A stretch of 64,000 nucleotides of DNA from Actinomycetes bacterium (GTDB lineage: Bacteria; Actinomycetota; Actinomycetes; Nanopelagicales; Nanopelagicaceae): NCBI GenBank assembly GCA_025360085.1, contig JANYCW010000007.1, positions 62,001 through 126,000 on the forward strand, written 5' to 3'. Shown here piece after piece: positions 9,307 to 17,168 of this stretch. A program made the translations under genes and the position numbers. Each line of letters starts with the position of its first letter. Position 1 is the stretch's first letter. The notes beneath the pieces were generated by a model, which searched no databases, had not been told where the DNA came from, and was given only the letters and a program-made list of their open reading frames with translations.

Positions 9307-10065
9307 GTGGACAAGGAAATGCTAAGTGAGCCGCTCGATATTTCGATTATCAACGCCAAAGTGCGGGAGTACTGGCGAGTAAACATGGTTGAAGTCACCA
9401 CATCAACGCAGAGCGATCTTGTGAAATTAGTGCGCAGTGCCAAAGCACATGCTGGCGATGTCTTGACTGCCGATTATCAAAGCAGTGGTCGCGGACGTCT
9501 ATCTCGAAGTTTTGATGCTCCAGCCGGAACCGCTCTGCTATTTTCTTTTTATATTACCCCGGTTCGTTCTCGACAAGACTGGGGATGGATTTCGCTCATC
9601 GCAGGTGCAAGTGTGGCACAAGTTTTATCACATCTAAATGCAGAAGTGAAATGGCCAAATGATATTTTGATTAAAAATAAGAAAATATCAGGAATAATCG
9701 CAGAAGCTATCGAAGAAGGAATTGTCATTGGAATTGGAATTAATGTTGGGATGAAAGAGTCAGAGCTACCGGTACCTAGCGCAACTTCTTTGCTTATCCA
9801 AGGGGCCATCGAAAAGGAACGTAACCAGATTCTGATTGAGTTCTTAAATACTTTTTACATTAATTTCACAACTTGGGATCGAGGAAGTGATGAAATGAGA
9901 GCCATCTACCGAGGACTTAGCGCAACAATCGGGCGGCCCGTTCGTATCGAGTATCCAAATGGCCACTTTGAAGTTGGAACGGCGGTAGCGATTTCCAACG
10001 CCGGCGAATTGGTATTAGATGCTGGAACGCACGTTCAAGCCGGCGATATAACTCATCTACGATAA
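9307..10065 (+). CDS. birA: Biotin-[acetyl-CoA-carboxylase] ligase
   Basis: About 252 residues. Joins biotin to the lysine of the BCCP domain encoded by accA in the divergent operon. The biotin-binding GRGRLSRSFDAPAGT loop and KWPNDILIKNKKISGIIAE are classic; the C-terminal beta-barrel ends near HVQAGDITHLR. There is no N-terminal helix-turn-helix, so this is a ligase only and not a BirA-type repressor. The frame is open from an ATG at 9271, but that lies inside accD and upstream of the -10 box. The GTG at 9307, 7 bases after TACGGT, is favoured; an ATG at 9319 is a further option. Confidence 0.88.
   Translation: MDKEMLSEPLDISIINAKVREYWRVNMVEVTTSTQSDLVKLVRSAKAHAGDVLTADYQSSGRGRLSRSFDAPAGTALLFSFYITPVRSRQDWGWISLIAGASVAQVLSHLNAEVKWPNDILIKNKKISGIIAEAIEEGIVIGIGINVGMKESELPVPSATSLLIQGAIEKERNQILIEFLNTFYINFTTWDRGSDEMRAIYRGLSATIGRPVRIEYPNGHFEVGTAVAISNAGELVLDAGTHVQAGDITHLR
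10058..10063 (+). promoter_or_regulatory. Predicted leaderless -10 for purK
   Basis: TACGAT lies 6 bases before the GTG of purK, inside the last codons of birA; its final T is the first base of the birA stop codon. No Shine-Dalgarno sequence is present. Confidence 0.5.
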
Positions 10066-10069
10066 TCCA

Positions 10070-11182
10070 GTGAGCGATTCTTTTCCTACTTTAGGCATCA
10101 TAGGCGCAGGCCAGCTTGCCAGAATGAGTGTTCCACCTGCGGCAGCCTTAGGGATAAAACTTCTTCTGCTCGCGCAAAGTACAGAGGATAGTGGCGCTCA
10201 AATTGCCAACCACATAGTCGGTGATTTTTCAGATTTGGCGACCGTAATTGATTTTGCAAAAAAGTGTGATGTCTTAACTTTCGAGCATGAACTAATCCCA
10301 CTGAGCATTATTAAATCACTTGAGGCCGAGGGTTTCGTTGTCAGACCGAGTTCAAAGGCCTTTATTTTTTCCCAGGATAAAGCCCAAATGCGCCAGAGAC
10401 TTAGCCACTTTCTGGCACCGAAATCAAGGGTTGTTATGAGTGCGAAGGGCGTAGATGAGTATCCCTTGATTGCTAAATCGATCTCGGGGGGTTATGACGG
10501 TCGTGGGGTCTGGAAAATAGAGTCGAGACAAGAGTTAACGCAAATAATTGCCGAAGTGGGAAAGGTTCTCATTGAAGAGTTCATTGATTTCGATTATGAA
10601 ATCGCAGTAATGGTTGCACGCTCTCCACATGGTCAGGCCGCCACGTGGGCGCCAACTCAGACGGTGCAGGTCAATGGAATCTGCACCATGACAATTACAC
10701 CCGCACCAGAATTAAGCCACGAGTTGAGCATGAAAGCGCAGAAACTAGCGCTGGATATTGCCCATGAAATCGGGGTGGTGGGTGTCATGGCAGTTGAAAT
10801 TTTTGTCAAAGGTGAAGAACTCTTTATCAATGAGCTGGCAATGCGCCCACACAACTCTGGACATTGGACTATTGAAGGTTCAGTAACGAGCCAATTTGAA
10901 CAGCATCTACGTGCAGTCTTGGATTTACCATTAGGTAATCCAGCAATGCTCGCGCCAGTGGCGGTAATGGGAAATATTTTGGGTGGCAAGAAGGTCGATA
11001 TGTATCGCCCATATCTGCACCTTATGGCGCGCGACCCAGATTTAAAGTTTCATCTTTATAAGAAGGAAGTACGTCTTAGTCGAAAGATTGGCCACGTTAA
11101 TCTTTTAGGTAATGACGTCCTAGAATTAACCCACAGAGTTCAACACGCCCTTGACTATATGAGTGGAGAGATCGATGAGTGA
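10070..11182 (+). CDS. purK: N5-carboxyaminoimidazole ribonucleotide synthase
   Basis: A 370-residue ATP-grasp enzyme of purine synthesis that makes N5-CAIR from AIR, bicarbonate and ATP. It opens with the Rossmann-like [12 protein letters not shown], carries FEHELIP near residue 70, [12 protein letters not shown] around 140 (ATP-grasp glycine loop), and [23 protein letters not shown] (metal and substrate residues) near 250. Length is normal. GTG start 4 bases after the birA stop; purE follows with an 8-base overlap, as the two steps are sequential. Confidence 0.95.
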   Translation: MSDSFPTLGIIGAGQLARMSVPPAAALGIKLLLLAQSTEDSGAQIANHIVGDFSDLATVIDFAKKCDVLTFEHELIPLSIIKSLEAEGFVVRPSSKAFIFSQDKAQMRQRLSHFLAPKSRVVMSAKGVDEYPLIAKSISGGYDGRGVWKIESRQELTQIIAEVGKVLIEEFIDFDYEIAVMVARSPHGQAATWAPTQTVQVNGICTMTITPAPELSHELSMKAQKLALDIAHEIGVVGVMAVEIFVKGEELFINELAMRPHNSGHWTIEGSVTSQFEQHLRAVLDLPLGNPAMLAPVAVMGNILGGKKVDMYRPYLHLMARDPDLKFHLYKKEVRLSRKIGHVNLLGNDVLELTHRVQHALDYMSGEIDE

Positions 11183-11681
11183 TATCGCAATCATTATGGG
11201 ATCAGACTCTGATTGGCCCATTATGGAAGCCGCCGCCAAAGTCTTAGGTGAGTTGGGGATTTCCTACGATGCCGATGTCGTATCAGCACATCGAATGCCG
11301 CTTGAAATGATTGAGTTTGCTCAAAACGCAAAAAATAAAGGGTACAAAGTAATTATTGCAGGCGCTGGTGGGGCCGCACACCTACCCGGAATGGTTGCAT
11401 CTCTGACGACTCTGCCAGTGATTGGAGTTCCTATTGCCCTAGCAAACTTAGACGGTATGGATTCTTTACTCTCAATTGTACAAATGCCAGCCGGAGTTCC
11501 AGTGGCAACTGTCGGAATAGGTAACGCGAAAAATGCAGCATTACTTGCCGCACGAATTTTAGGCGTCACTGACGAAGCAATCTCGACCAAAGTGAGTCAG
11601 GGTTTGAGCGAGATTAATTCTCAAGCAAGGATAAAAGGCGCTAATTTGATATCTCGCCGAAACCAAAAAACGGGTTTTTAA
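11175..11681 (+). CDS. purE: N5-carboxyaminoimidazole ribonucleotide mutase
   Basis: A 168-residue class I PurE that moves the carboxyl group of N5-CAIR to give CAIR. The diagnostic [16 protein letters not shown] opens the protein, followed by [10 protein letters not shown] with the catalytic His, and [25 protein letters not shown]. The ATG at 11175 is preferred over a GTG at 11163 because GGAGAG sits 5 bases upstream and it gives the family's usual N-terminus. It overlaps purK by 8 bases. Its stop directly abuts the stop of the convergent CoA-binding protein gene, leaving no space for a terminator. Confidence 0.95.
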   Translation: MSDIAIIMGSDSDWPIMEAAAKVLGELGISYDADVVSAHRMPLEMIEFAQNAKNKGYKVIIAGAGGAAHLPGMVASLTTLPVIGVPIALANLDGMDSLLSIVQMPAGVPVATVGIGNAKNAALLAARILGVTDEAISTKVSQGLSEINSQARIKGANLISRRNQKTGF

Positions 11682-12041
11682 CTAACGTGTTTGATATTCG
11701 ATTGCTGGACAGCGATTCATAACCGTTAATAGGCCGGCAGCGTGTGCACGTGCAATCGCCTCGTGATCAATGACATCTAATTGAAGCCACACAGCCTTAG
11801 CTCCTATCGAAATCGCTTCATCAACCGTTTTTCCAACTAACTCTGAGTTCACAAAGCAATCGACGACATCAATGGGTTCTCCGATTTCGGTGAGTGTCTT
11901 AAAACCTCTTTCACCATGAACTATTTCGGCACGAGGATGTACTGGAATTATTCGATGACCTTTTTCCTGCAATAACTTTGCCACGCCAAAGGCGGCGCGA
12001 TCAGGATTATTGCTAAGTCCTACTATTGCCCATGTTTTCAT
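11682..12041 (-). CDS. CoA-binding domain protein (YccU-like)
   Basis: A 119-residue single Rossmann-fold protein of the CoA-binding/YccU family. It opens WAIVGLSNNPDRAAFGVAK, the nucleotide-binding glycine turn, and includes HPRAEIVHGERGFKTLTEI and VWLQLDVIDHEAIARAHAAG, matching the family pattern up to the NRCPAIE motif at the end. The biochemical role is unknown; family members bind coenzyme A. It is a monocistronic minus-strand gene facing purE end to end; no TANNNT box sits at the leaderless distance from its ATG. Confidence 0.85.
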   Translation of the reverse strand: MKTWAIVGLSNNPDRAAFGVAKLLQEKGHRIIPVHPRAEIVHGERGFKTLTEIGEPIDVVDCFVNSELVGKTVDEAISIGAKAVWLQLDVIDHEAIARAHAAGLLTVMNRCPAIEYQTR

Positions 12042-12072
12042 GGCAAGTAGTAAATCAATTACCTCAACTTCG

Positions 12073-13383
12073 TTAATCAGTGCGTCCTAATGCGTGAAAC
12101 TTCCACCCGGCATTGCGCCATAGTTCACGGTCAAGTGCGTTGCGGCCATCAATAATGATTTTGTTTTTTACTAATGGCCCTAAAACTGCTGGATCTAACG
12201 CTTGATACTCTTTCCACTCCGTTAAATGCAGAATTAAATCTGCTGCTTTGATACATTCAGTAACGGATTGCGAAAAGTTGAGATTTGGAAAACGCTTTCG
12301 AGCCGGTTCAATTCCCTTTGGATCGTGTACGACCACATGTGCCCCTGCGGCATGTAGTTGAGCGGCGATATCGAGGGCAGGGGAGTCTCGCACATCATCG
12401 CTATCAGGTTTAAAGGTTGCACCAAGGACTGCGACTTTGTACTGTGTTAAATCCTCTGAGAGTTCGCTTCTGACAACATCGATGACGCGCTGGCGGGCCC
12501 GTAAGTTAATGGCATCAATCTCGCGCAAGAACTCTAAAGCCTGCTTAGCTCCAAGCTCTTCGGCTCGAGCCATAAATGCTCGAATATCCTTTGGCAAACA
12601 ACCACCACCAAATCCAATGCCAGCTTGTAAAAATCGACTGCCTATACGCGGGTCGTAGCCAATTGCTTTTGCAAGTATCGTCACATCACCGCCAGCGGCT
12701 TCACAGACTTCCGCCATGGCATTTATAAATGAGATCTTGGTCGCAAGGAAAGAGTTTGCCGCAACTTTTACGAGTTCAGCAGTGGCAAGATCGGCGCGAA
12801 TCCACGGTGTGCCAAGCGCGATAATGCCTGCATATACGGTTTTGAGAATCTCCTCTGCGCGATCATTTGTAACTCCAACAACAAGGCGATTCGGTGTCAA
12901 TGTATCTTCAACGGCAAAGCCTTCACGCAAAAACTCCGGGTTCCAAGCAAGGTCAGCTTGTGGTGCGCTGATTGCTAACTCTTCGTGGAGTGACTGCGCC
13001 GTTCCAACGGGAACTGTGGATTTACCGACAACAAGTGCGCCCTCTTTTAAGTAAGGAGAAATTGCTCGAACAGCAGATCTAACATACGTCAGATCTGCCG
13101 CTAATCCATCTTTGATCTGCGGCGTTCCCACACATACGAAGTGAATATCAGCCGATTGAACTGCGGAGAAATCAGTTGTGAAAGATAATCGCCCACTTTT
13201 CATCTCCTGTGCTAGCAAAGTATCCAAGCCAGGTTCATAAAAAGGAAGTTCGCCACGGGAAAGCATCGCAACTTTATCTGCATCGGTATCGACACCAATG
13301 ACGGTAAAGCCAAGAGATGACATACATGCCGCATGGGTTGTGCCTAGATATCCGCAGCCAACGACCGAAAGCATTAAATTCAT
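12073..13383 (-). CDS. ugd: UDP-glucose 6-dehydrogenase
   Basis: About 436 residues from the favoured start. NAD-dependent four-electron oxidation of UDP-glucose to UDP-glucuronate. The N-terminal Rossmann motif is VVGCGYLGTTHA, the family KSTVPVGT and LAWNPEFLREG follow, and the catalytic cysteine is in FGGGCLPKDIRAF. A longer frame runs back to 13467 inside the LCP gene, but the ATG at 13383 gives the proper N-terminus and lies 7 bases after TAAACT, a probable leaderless promoter that starts with the LCP stop codon. The placement beside LCP, glycosyltransferase and ABC exporter genes suggests the product feeds a uronic-acid-containing envelope polysaccharide. Confidence 0.93.
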   Translation of the reverse strand: MNLMLSVVGCGYLGTTHAACMSSLGFTVIGVDTDADKVAMLSRGELPFYEPGLDTLLAQEMKSGRLSFTTDFSAVQSADIHFVCVGTPQIKDGLAADLTYVRSAVRAISPYLKEGALVVGKSTVPVGTAQSLHEELAISAPQADLAWNPEFLREGFAVEDTLTPNRLVVGVTNDRAEEILKTVYAGIIALGTPWIRADLATAELVKVAANSFLATKISFINAMAEVCEAAGGDVTILAKAIGYDPRIGSRFLQAGIGFGGGCLPKDIRAFMARAEELGAKQALEFLREIDAINLRARQRVIDVVRSELSEDLTQYKVAVLGATFKPDSDDVRDSPALDIAAQLHAAGAHVVVHDPKGIEPARKRFPNLNFSQSVTECIKAADLILHLTEWKEYQALDPAVLGPLVKNKIIIDGRNALDRELWRNAGWKFHALGRTD

Positions 13384-13390
13384 ATTACTG

Positions 13391-13396
13391 AGTTTA
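13391..13396 (-). promoter_or_regulatory. Predicted leaderless -10 for ugd, made from the LCP stop codon
   Basis: On the minus strand TAAACT sits 7 bases before the ugd ATG at 13383. Its first three bases are the TAA stop of the LCP gene. Confidence 0.5.
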
Positions 13397-14515
13397 CTTG
13401 AGTGCGCCACATGGATTTTCATCAGCGGTTCGAGTCTTAAATTTATCAACATAAATCGGGCTGGCAAGGGCTGAAGATGTGGCAGAAGCCGATGGTGAAG
13501 GTGTTACTTCATCAATCAATGGTAAATCTTCACGCAGGCGATTGAATAAGTCAGGGGCTAAAATCTTGTCCCAAGTGACTACCGAACCAAGCCCTGCAAC
13601 TCGAGCATTTGCATTACCCAACGGAATTGTCAAAGTGCGCACTTTACTAGCTGAAAGATTTTTTAACTGTTTAGCCAAGGTCAATAAATCATTGCTATTA
13701 AGTTGTGAGTCTGTTTTGACAGTAGCAATTGCCGCATTAAAAAAGTTCACTAACTTTACTGGATTTAGTAATATGCCCGTGCTTGTGACTTTTCGAAGAA
13801 TTGCACTCATAAACTGTTGTTGACGTTGCATGCGACCAATATCGCCGCGTCCGTCGAAATCTCGGGTACGGACATACTTCAACGCTTCGATTCCGTTAAG
13901 AGTGTGAACGCCCGCACTCATAATTAAGTGACTATTTGGGTCATTGATATCCTGTTTTGAACAAACCTGAATTCCACCAAGCGAGTCAACCATTCCCGCA
14001 AAACCAACAAATCCAATTTCAATATAATGATCAATTCGGACTCCTGTCTCAGCTTCAATCGTCTGAATAAGTAAAGGTGCACCACCCCATGCAAACGCGG
14101 AATTTATTTTGCCTTGAGCGGGGGCAACAGTTCTATCTTTATATTGAGAGGATTGATGTTCAGGAATAGTAACGAGTGAGTCACGAGGAATTGAGATAAT
14201 CGTTGCTTTATCGCGAGCTTTACTTATGTGAACCAGAAGCATTGTGTCCGAGCGCGCACCTGCAGCTGATTTAGTAGTACCGACACGTAATGCATGTAAT
14301 TGTGCTTTTGTTAAACCAGCGCGTGTATCTGAACCAACAAGCAGATAGTTTACGGCGCTTGATGGTTTATCAGGCCGATTAGGTAGAGTGCCAAAAACAT
14401 CGACTCGATTAATTGCACTACTGACTTTTCCAAGTCCCAGCCAAGCAATGCCCGAGAGTGCCACGACGACTAGGGATAATGATGTAATAATTCGGATTGG
14501 ACGCGTCGCTTTCAC
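13394..14515 (-). CDS. LytR-CpsA-Psr family cell-wall polymer ligase
   Basis: A 373-residue LCP protein. After a short cytoplasmic start, residues about 9-30 form a membrane anchor and the rest is extracellular. The LCP domain shows LVGSDTRAG with the metal/phosphate Asp-Arg, RSDTMLLVHIS, ISIPRDSLVTIP, KINSAFAWGG, VGFAGMVDSLGGIQV and RTRDFDGRGDIGRMQRQQ. Such enzymes attach undecaprenyl-linked glycopolymers to peptidoglycan. The C-terminal end is a low-complexity Ser/Pro/Ala stretch. The GTG start lies 6 bases after TAGTCT. It is divergent from the glycosyltransferase and upstream of ugd, consistent with a shared envelope-polymer job. Confidence 0.92.
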   Translation of the reverse strand: MKATRPIRIITSLSLVVVALSGIAWLGLGKVSSAINRVDVFGTLPNRPDKPSSAVNYLLVGSDTRAGLTKAQLHALRVGTTKSAAGARSDTMLLVHISKARDKATIISIPRDSLVTIPEHQSSQYKDRTVAPAQGKINSAFAWGGAPLLIQTIEAETGVRIDHYIEIGFVGFAGMVDSLGGIQVCSKQDINDPNSHLIMSAGVHTLNGIEALKYVRTRDFDGRGDIGRMQRQQQFMSAILRKVTSTGILLNPVKLVNFFNAAIATVKTDSQLNSNDLLTLAKQLKNLSASKVRTLTIPLGNANARVAGLGSVVTWDKILAPDLFNRLREDLPLIDEVTPSPSASATSSALASPIYVDKFKTRTADENPCGALK

Positions 14516-14521
14516 AGGTGA

Positions 14522-14527
14522 AGACTA
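14522..14527 (-). promoter_or_regulatory. Predicted leaderless -10 for the LCP gene
   Basis: Minus-strand TAGTCT lies 6 bases before the GTG start at 14515; no Shine-Dalgarno sequence. Confidence 0.5.
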
Positions 14528-14536
14528 CTTCAGGGG

Positions 14537-14542
14537 TACGGT
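14537..14542 (+). promoter_or_regulatory. Possible -10 for the glycosyltransferase gene
   Basis: TACGGT lies 9 bases before the ATG at 14552, so the transcript would have a leader of only a few bases. Spacing is looser than at the other leaderless starts. Confidence 0.35.
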
Positions 14543-14551
14543 GGTGGGGTT

Positions 14552-15544
14552 ATGGCGACATCAGCAAATGAGTTATATGGCTCACCGAGGCGTGAAATTT
14601 CAGTAATTCTTCCCGTTCGCAATGAAGCTGCGCATTTAGAGGAGGCAGTTAGTGCGATTCTTTCTCAGGATTTTCAAGGCAAACTTGAAGTAATTTTGGC
14701 AATAGCCCCCTCACATGACAAAACCGAGGCGATTGCGCAGGCAATGGCATTAAGCGATTCGCGCATAGTAATTGTCTTGAACCCATCTGGAAGAACTGCC
14801 GCCGGTTTAAATCTAGCTATAAATATATCTGAGTATTCAATAATCGTGAGAGTGGATGGTCACTCAAAAATTCCAAGCAACTATTTAACGCAGATCGTGG
14901 AAATTCTTGGTGAAACTGGCGCAGTTAATGTCGGGGGAGTTATGGCTGCGATTGGTGAAAATATATTTGAACGATCTGTTGCGCGCGCGATGCGCAGCTC
15001 ACTTGGAGTTGGTGCATCTCGTTTTCACACAGGTGGATCTGCCGGATCCGTAGATACGGTATATCTCGGAGCATTTAGGAAAGAGGCCTTAGTGGCCATT
15101 GGCGGTTTTGATGAGCGCTTTACTCGCGCCCAAGATTGGGAGATGAATTTTCGTCTGCGAGCCTCAGGAGGCCTAATTTATTTTGATCCTCGTTTGGTTG
15201 TTACATACCGACCTCGTTCGAGTGTAAGTGCGCTTGCTCGTCAATACTTTGAATATGGACGTTGGCGTCGTGTCGTTTCACGGCGCCATGAAGGAACAAT
15301 TAACTACCGATACTTAGCTCCACCATTTACAGTTCTCGTCTCTGTATTTTCAGTACTCCTTGGCACAATTTTTTCTCCAATCTTTCTGCTTCCAGTCCTT
15401 GTTTACGCGATTTTTATTCTTTTGGCATCCTTTGCAATCGCAAAATCGATAGGTGAAGTTGTATCGCTGCCTCTTATTCTTCTTACAATGCATATTTCAT
15501 GGGGAATGGGCTTTCTGACATCGCCGAACTCACTTGCACCGTAA
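14552..15544 (+). CDS. Family 2 glycosyltransferase, membrane-anchored (ExoA-like)
   Basis: A 330-residue GT-A glycosyltransferase. The catalytic part spans about residues 12-240: ISVILPVRNEAAHLEEAV, a nucleotide-sugar region with IIVRVDGHSKIP in place of the DXD strand, VYLGAFRKEALVAIGGFDE and the acidic RAQDWEMNFRLR that should carry the catalytic base. Residues about 250-330 hold two to three hydrophobic helices, as in succinoglycan-type transferases such as ExoA. It likely adds a sugar to a lipid-linked intermediate at the inner face of the membrane. The ABC exporter genes follow after 15 bases and ugd/LCP lie divergently, so it belongs to an envelope polysaccharide locus. Confidence 0.88.
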   Translation: MATSANELYGSPRREISVILPVRNEAAHLEEAVSAILSQDFQGKLEVILAIAPSHDKTEAIAQAMALSDSRIVIVLNPSGRTAAGLNLAINISEYSIIVRVDGHSKIPSNYLTQIVEILGETGAVNVGGVMAAIGENIFERSVARAMRSSLGVGASRFHTGGSAGSVDTVYLGAFRKEALVAIGGFDERFTRAQDWEMNFRLRASGGLIYFDPRLVVTYRPRSSVSALARQYFEYGRWRRVVSRRHEGTINYRYLAPPFTVLVSVFSVLLGTIFSPIFLLPVLVYAIFILLASFAIAKSIGEVVSLPLILLTMHISWGMGFLTSPNSLAP

Positions 15545-15546
15545 GG

Positions 15547-15552
15547 TAGCCT
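15547..15552 (+). promoter_or_regulatory. Predicted leaderless -10 for the exporter permease gene
   Basis: TAGCCT is exactly 7 bases before the GTG at 15560. Confidence 0.5.
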
Positions 15553-15559
15553 TACGACT

Positions 15560-16387
15560 GTGAGCGCACCACTACAGGTCTATGAACCCTTTCGAGCAGG
15601 TCTTCCACCTCTTATTCGATACTGGAAGTCGCTCTGGTCGCGCCGCACTTTTATTGCCGAGTATTCGAGATCTGAACTTCGCGAACAACATTTCGATTCC
15701 GTCTTTGGACAAATGTGGTTGGTATTAAACCCACTTCTACTGTCAGCCGTGTATTTTTTGCTTATTGTAATAATTCGAGGCTCGTCGGACAGTACTCGAT
15801 ATGCCCATTTAACTGCGACTTTGTTTCTTTTTTATTTAGTGGCAAACTCCTTAACGGGTGGCGTTAAATCAATTACCGCAGGACAGCGTTTAATTTTAAA
15901 TACTGCCTTTCCTCGGATTATGTTGCCAATCTCGGCAGTGGTAATAGCAATTTTTAAATTTCTTCCCACTCTTGTTGTTTTTCTAGCCATTCGTACGATT
16001 CTTGGTCTCCCATTTTCCTGGCAGATGTTATGGGCTATTCCAGTTCTCCTAATTGCTACTTTGCTTTCCCTAGGTCTTGCAATCACGATTTCATGCATCA
16101 ATGTTTATTTTCGAGATATTTCAAGTTTCCTGCCTTATTTAACGCGCACGCTTCTTTATCTCTCACCCATTCTTTATGAAGCGTCAGCGCTTAAGCCAAA
16201 TTTGAGAGCACTAGAGGTGCTCAATCCACTCTTTCCAATTCTCGATAGTTGGTCAGGAGCACTAGTGCATGGCCAGGCGCCTCAAACTTCTCATTTGTTA
16301 ACTGGTTTAGCTTGGGCGGTTGGGATTTTTTTAATTGGTACTTATTTTTTCTTATCAAGGGAGCGCGAATTTGCGGTCCGCCTCTAA
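15560..16387 (+). CDS. ABC-2 type polysaccharide exporter, permease (Wzm-like)
   Basis: A 275-residue integral membrane protein with about six hydrophobic segments (near residues 50-75, 80-100, 120-145, 150-175, 195-215, 245-270). It has the short amphipathic start and the YSRSELREQHFDSVFGQMW segment typical of ABC-2 permeases for O-antigen, teichoic acid or galactan export (Wzm/TagG/RfbD). It should form the channel with the ATPase encoded next. GTG start. The ATPase gene begins inside its last codons, so the two are translationally coupled. Confidence 0.88.
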   Translation: MSAPLQVYEPFRAGLPPLIRYWKSLWSRRTFIAEYSRSELREQHFDSVFGQMWLVLNPLLLSAVYFLLIVIIRGSSDSTRYAHLTATLFLFYLVANSLTGGVKSITAGQRLILNTAFPRIMLPISAVVIAIFKFLPTLVVFLAIRTILGLPFSWQMLWAIPVLLIATLLSLGLAITISCINVYFRDISSFLPYLTRTLLYLSPILYEASALKPNLRALEVLNPLFPILDSWSGALVHGQAPQTSHLLTGLAWAVGIFLIGTYFFLSREREFAVRL

Positions 16388-17168
16388 AGAATATAAAACT
16401 AATGAGATTGCGGTCTCTGTTCGAAACCTTGGCCTGACGTATTCGACCGCAATTGATAGGCGTCCGACATTAAAGGCACGAGTTAAATCTTTTGGTCGTG
16501 GCACAAAACAAACTCGTATAATCCGTGCCCTCGACAATGTAAATCTCGATGTCGAATACGGTCATGTTCTTGGTGTCATCGGAACGAATGGCGCAGGTAA
16601 ATCTTCTTTGATGCGGGTGATTGCTGGGATCATTCCACCCTCACAAGGACGTATTGAAGTCTTCGGTAGCGTCAGCACCCTTTTAGCTTTAGGAGTCGGC
16701 TTTAATCCTTCAATGTCAGGACGCGATAATGTATTTCTTGGAGGGTTAGCTGCTGGAATGACACGCGATGAAATTGAAGCACATTTTCAAGAGATTGCCG
16801 ATTTTTCTGAGTTAGGCGATGCTATTGATGCCCCGATGCGCACCTACTCATCAGGCATGTATGCCCGCTTAGCTTTCTCTGTCGCAGCCACCGTGCGCCC
16901 AGACATCTTAATTGTGGATGAGGCATTGAGTACTGGAGATGCAAAGTTTAAGGAGAAGTCCCTCAACCGAATTAAAGAGCTTAGAAGTGATGATCGAGCG
17001 TTGATTCTTGTAAGCCATGCGATGGCCACTCTGCGCGATGTCTGTAATGACGTAGCGTGGTTACATCAAGGTAGATTAGTTCAACGCGGCGAACCTAATG
17101 CGACCATCGAAGCTTACCAAGAGTTTTTACAGGTCGGAAAGAGTGCAGTCATTGATGAGGACCTTTAA
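16371..17168 (+). CDS. ABC polysaccharide exporter, ATPase subunit (Wzt-like)
   Basis: About 265 residues. All ABC ATPase motifs are present: Walker A GTNGAGKSSLMRVIAG, signature YSSGMYARLAFSVA, Walker B ILIVDEALSTGD and the switch His in LILVSHAM. The long N-terminal strand region and TLLALGVGFNPSMSGRDNVFLGG are typical of Wzt/TagH/RfbE proteins that export lipid-linked polysaccharide. It lacks the extra C-terminal carbohydrate-binding domain of some Wzt proteins. A TTG at 16371 is favoured because AAGGGAG lies 7 bases upstream; a TTG at 16335 also opens the frame. It overlaps the permease gene by 17 bases. Confidence 0.9.
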   Translation: MRSASKEYKTNEIAVSVRNLGLTYSTAIDRRPTLKARVKSFGRGTKQTRIIRALDNVNLDVEYGHVLGVIGTNGAGKSSLMRVIAGIIPPSQGRIEVFGSVSTLLALGVGFNPSMSGRDNVFLGGLAAGMTRDEIEAHFQEIADFSELGDAIDAPMRTYSSGMYARLAFSVAATVRPDILIVDEALSTGDAKFKEKSLNRIKELRSDDRALILVSHAMATLRDVCNDVAWLHQGRLVQRGEPNATIEAYQEFLQVGKSAVIDEDL

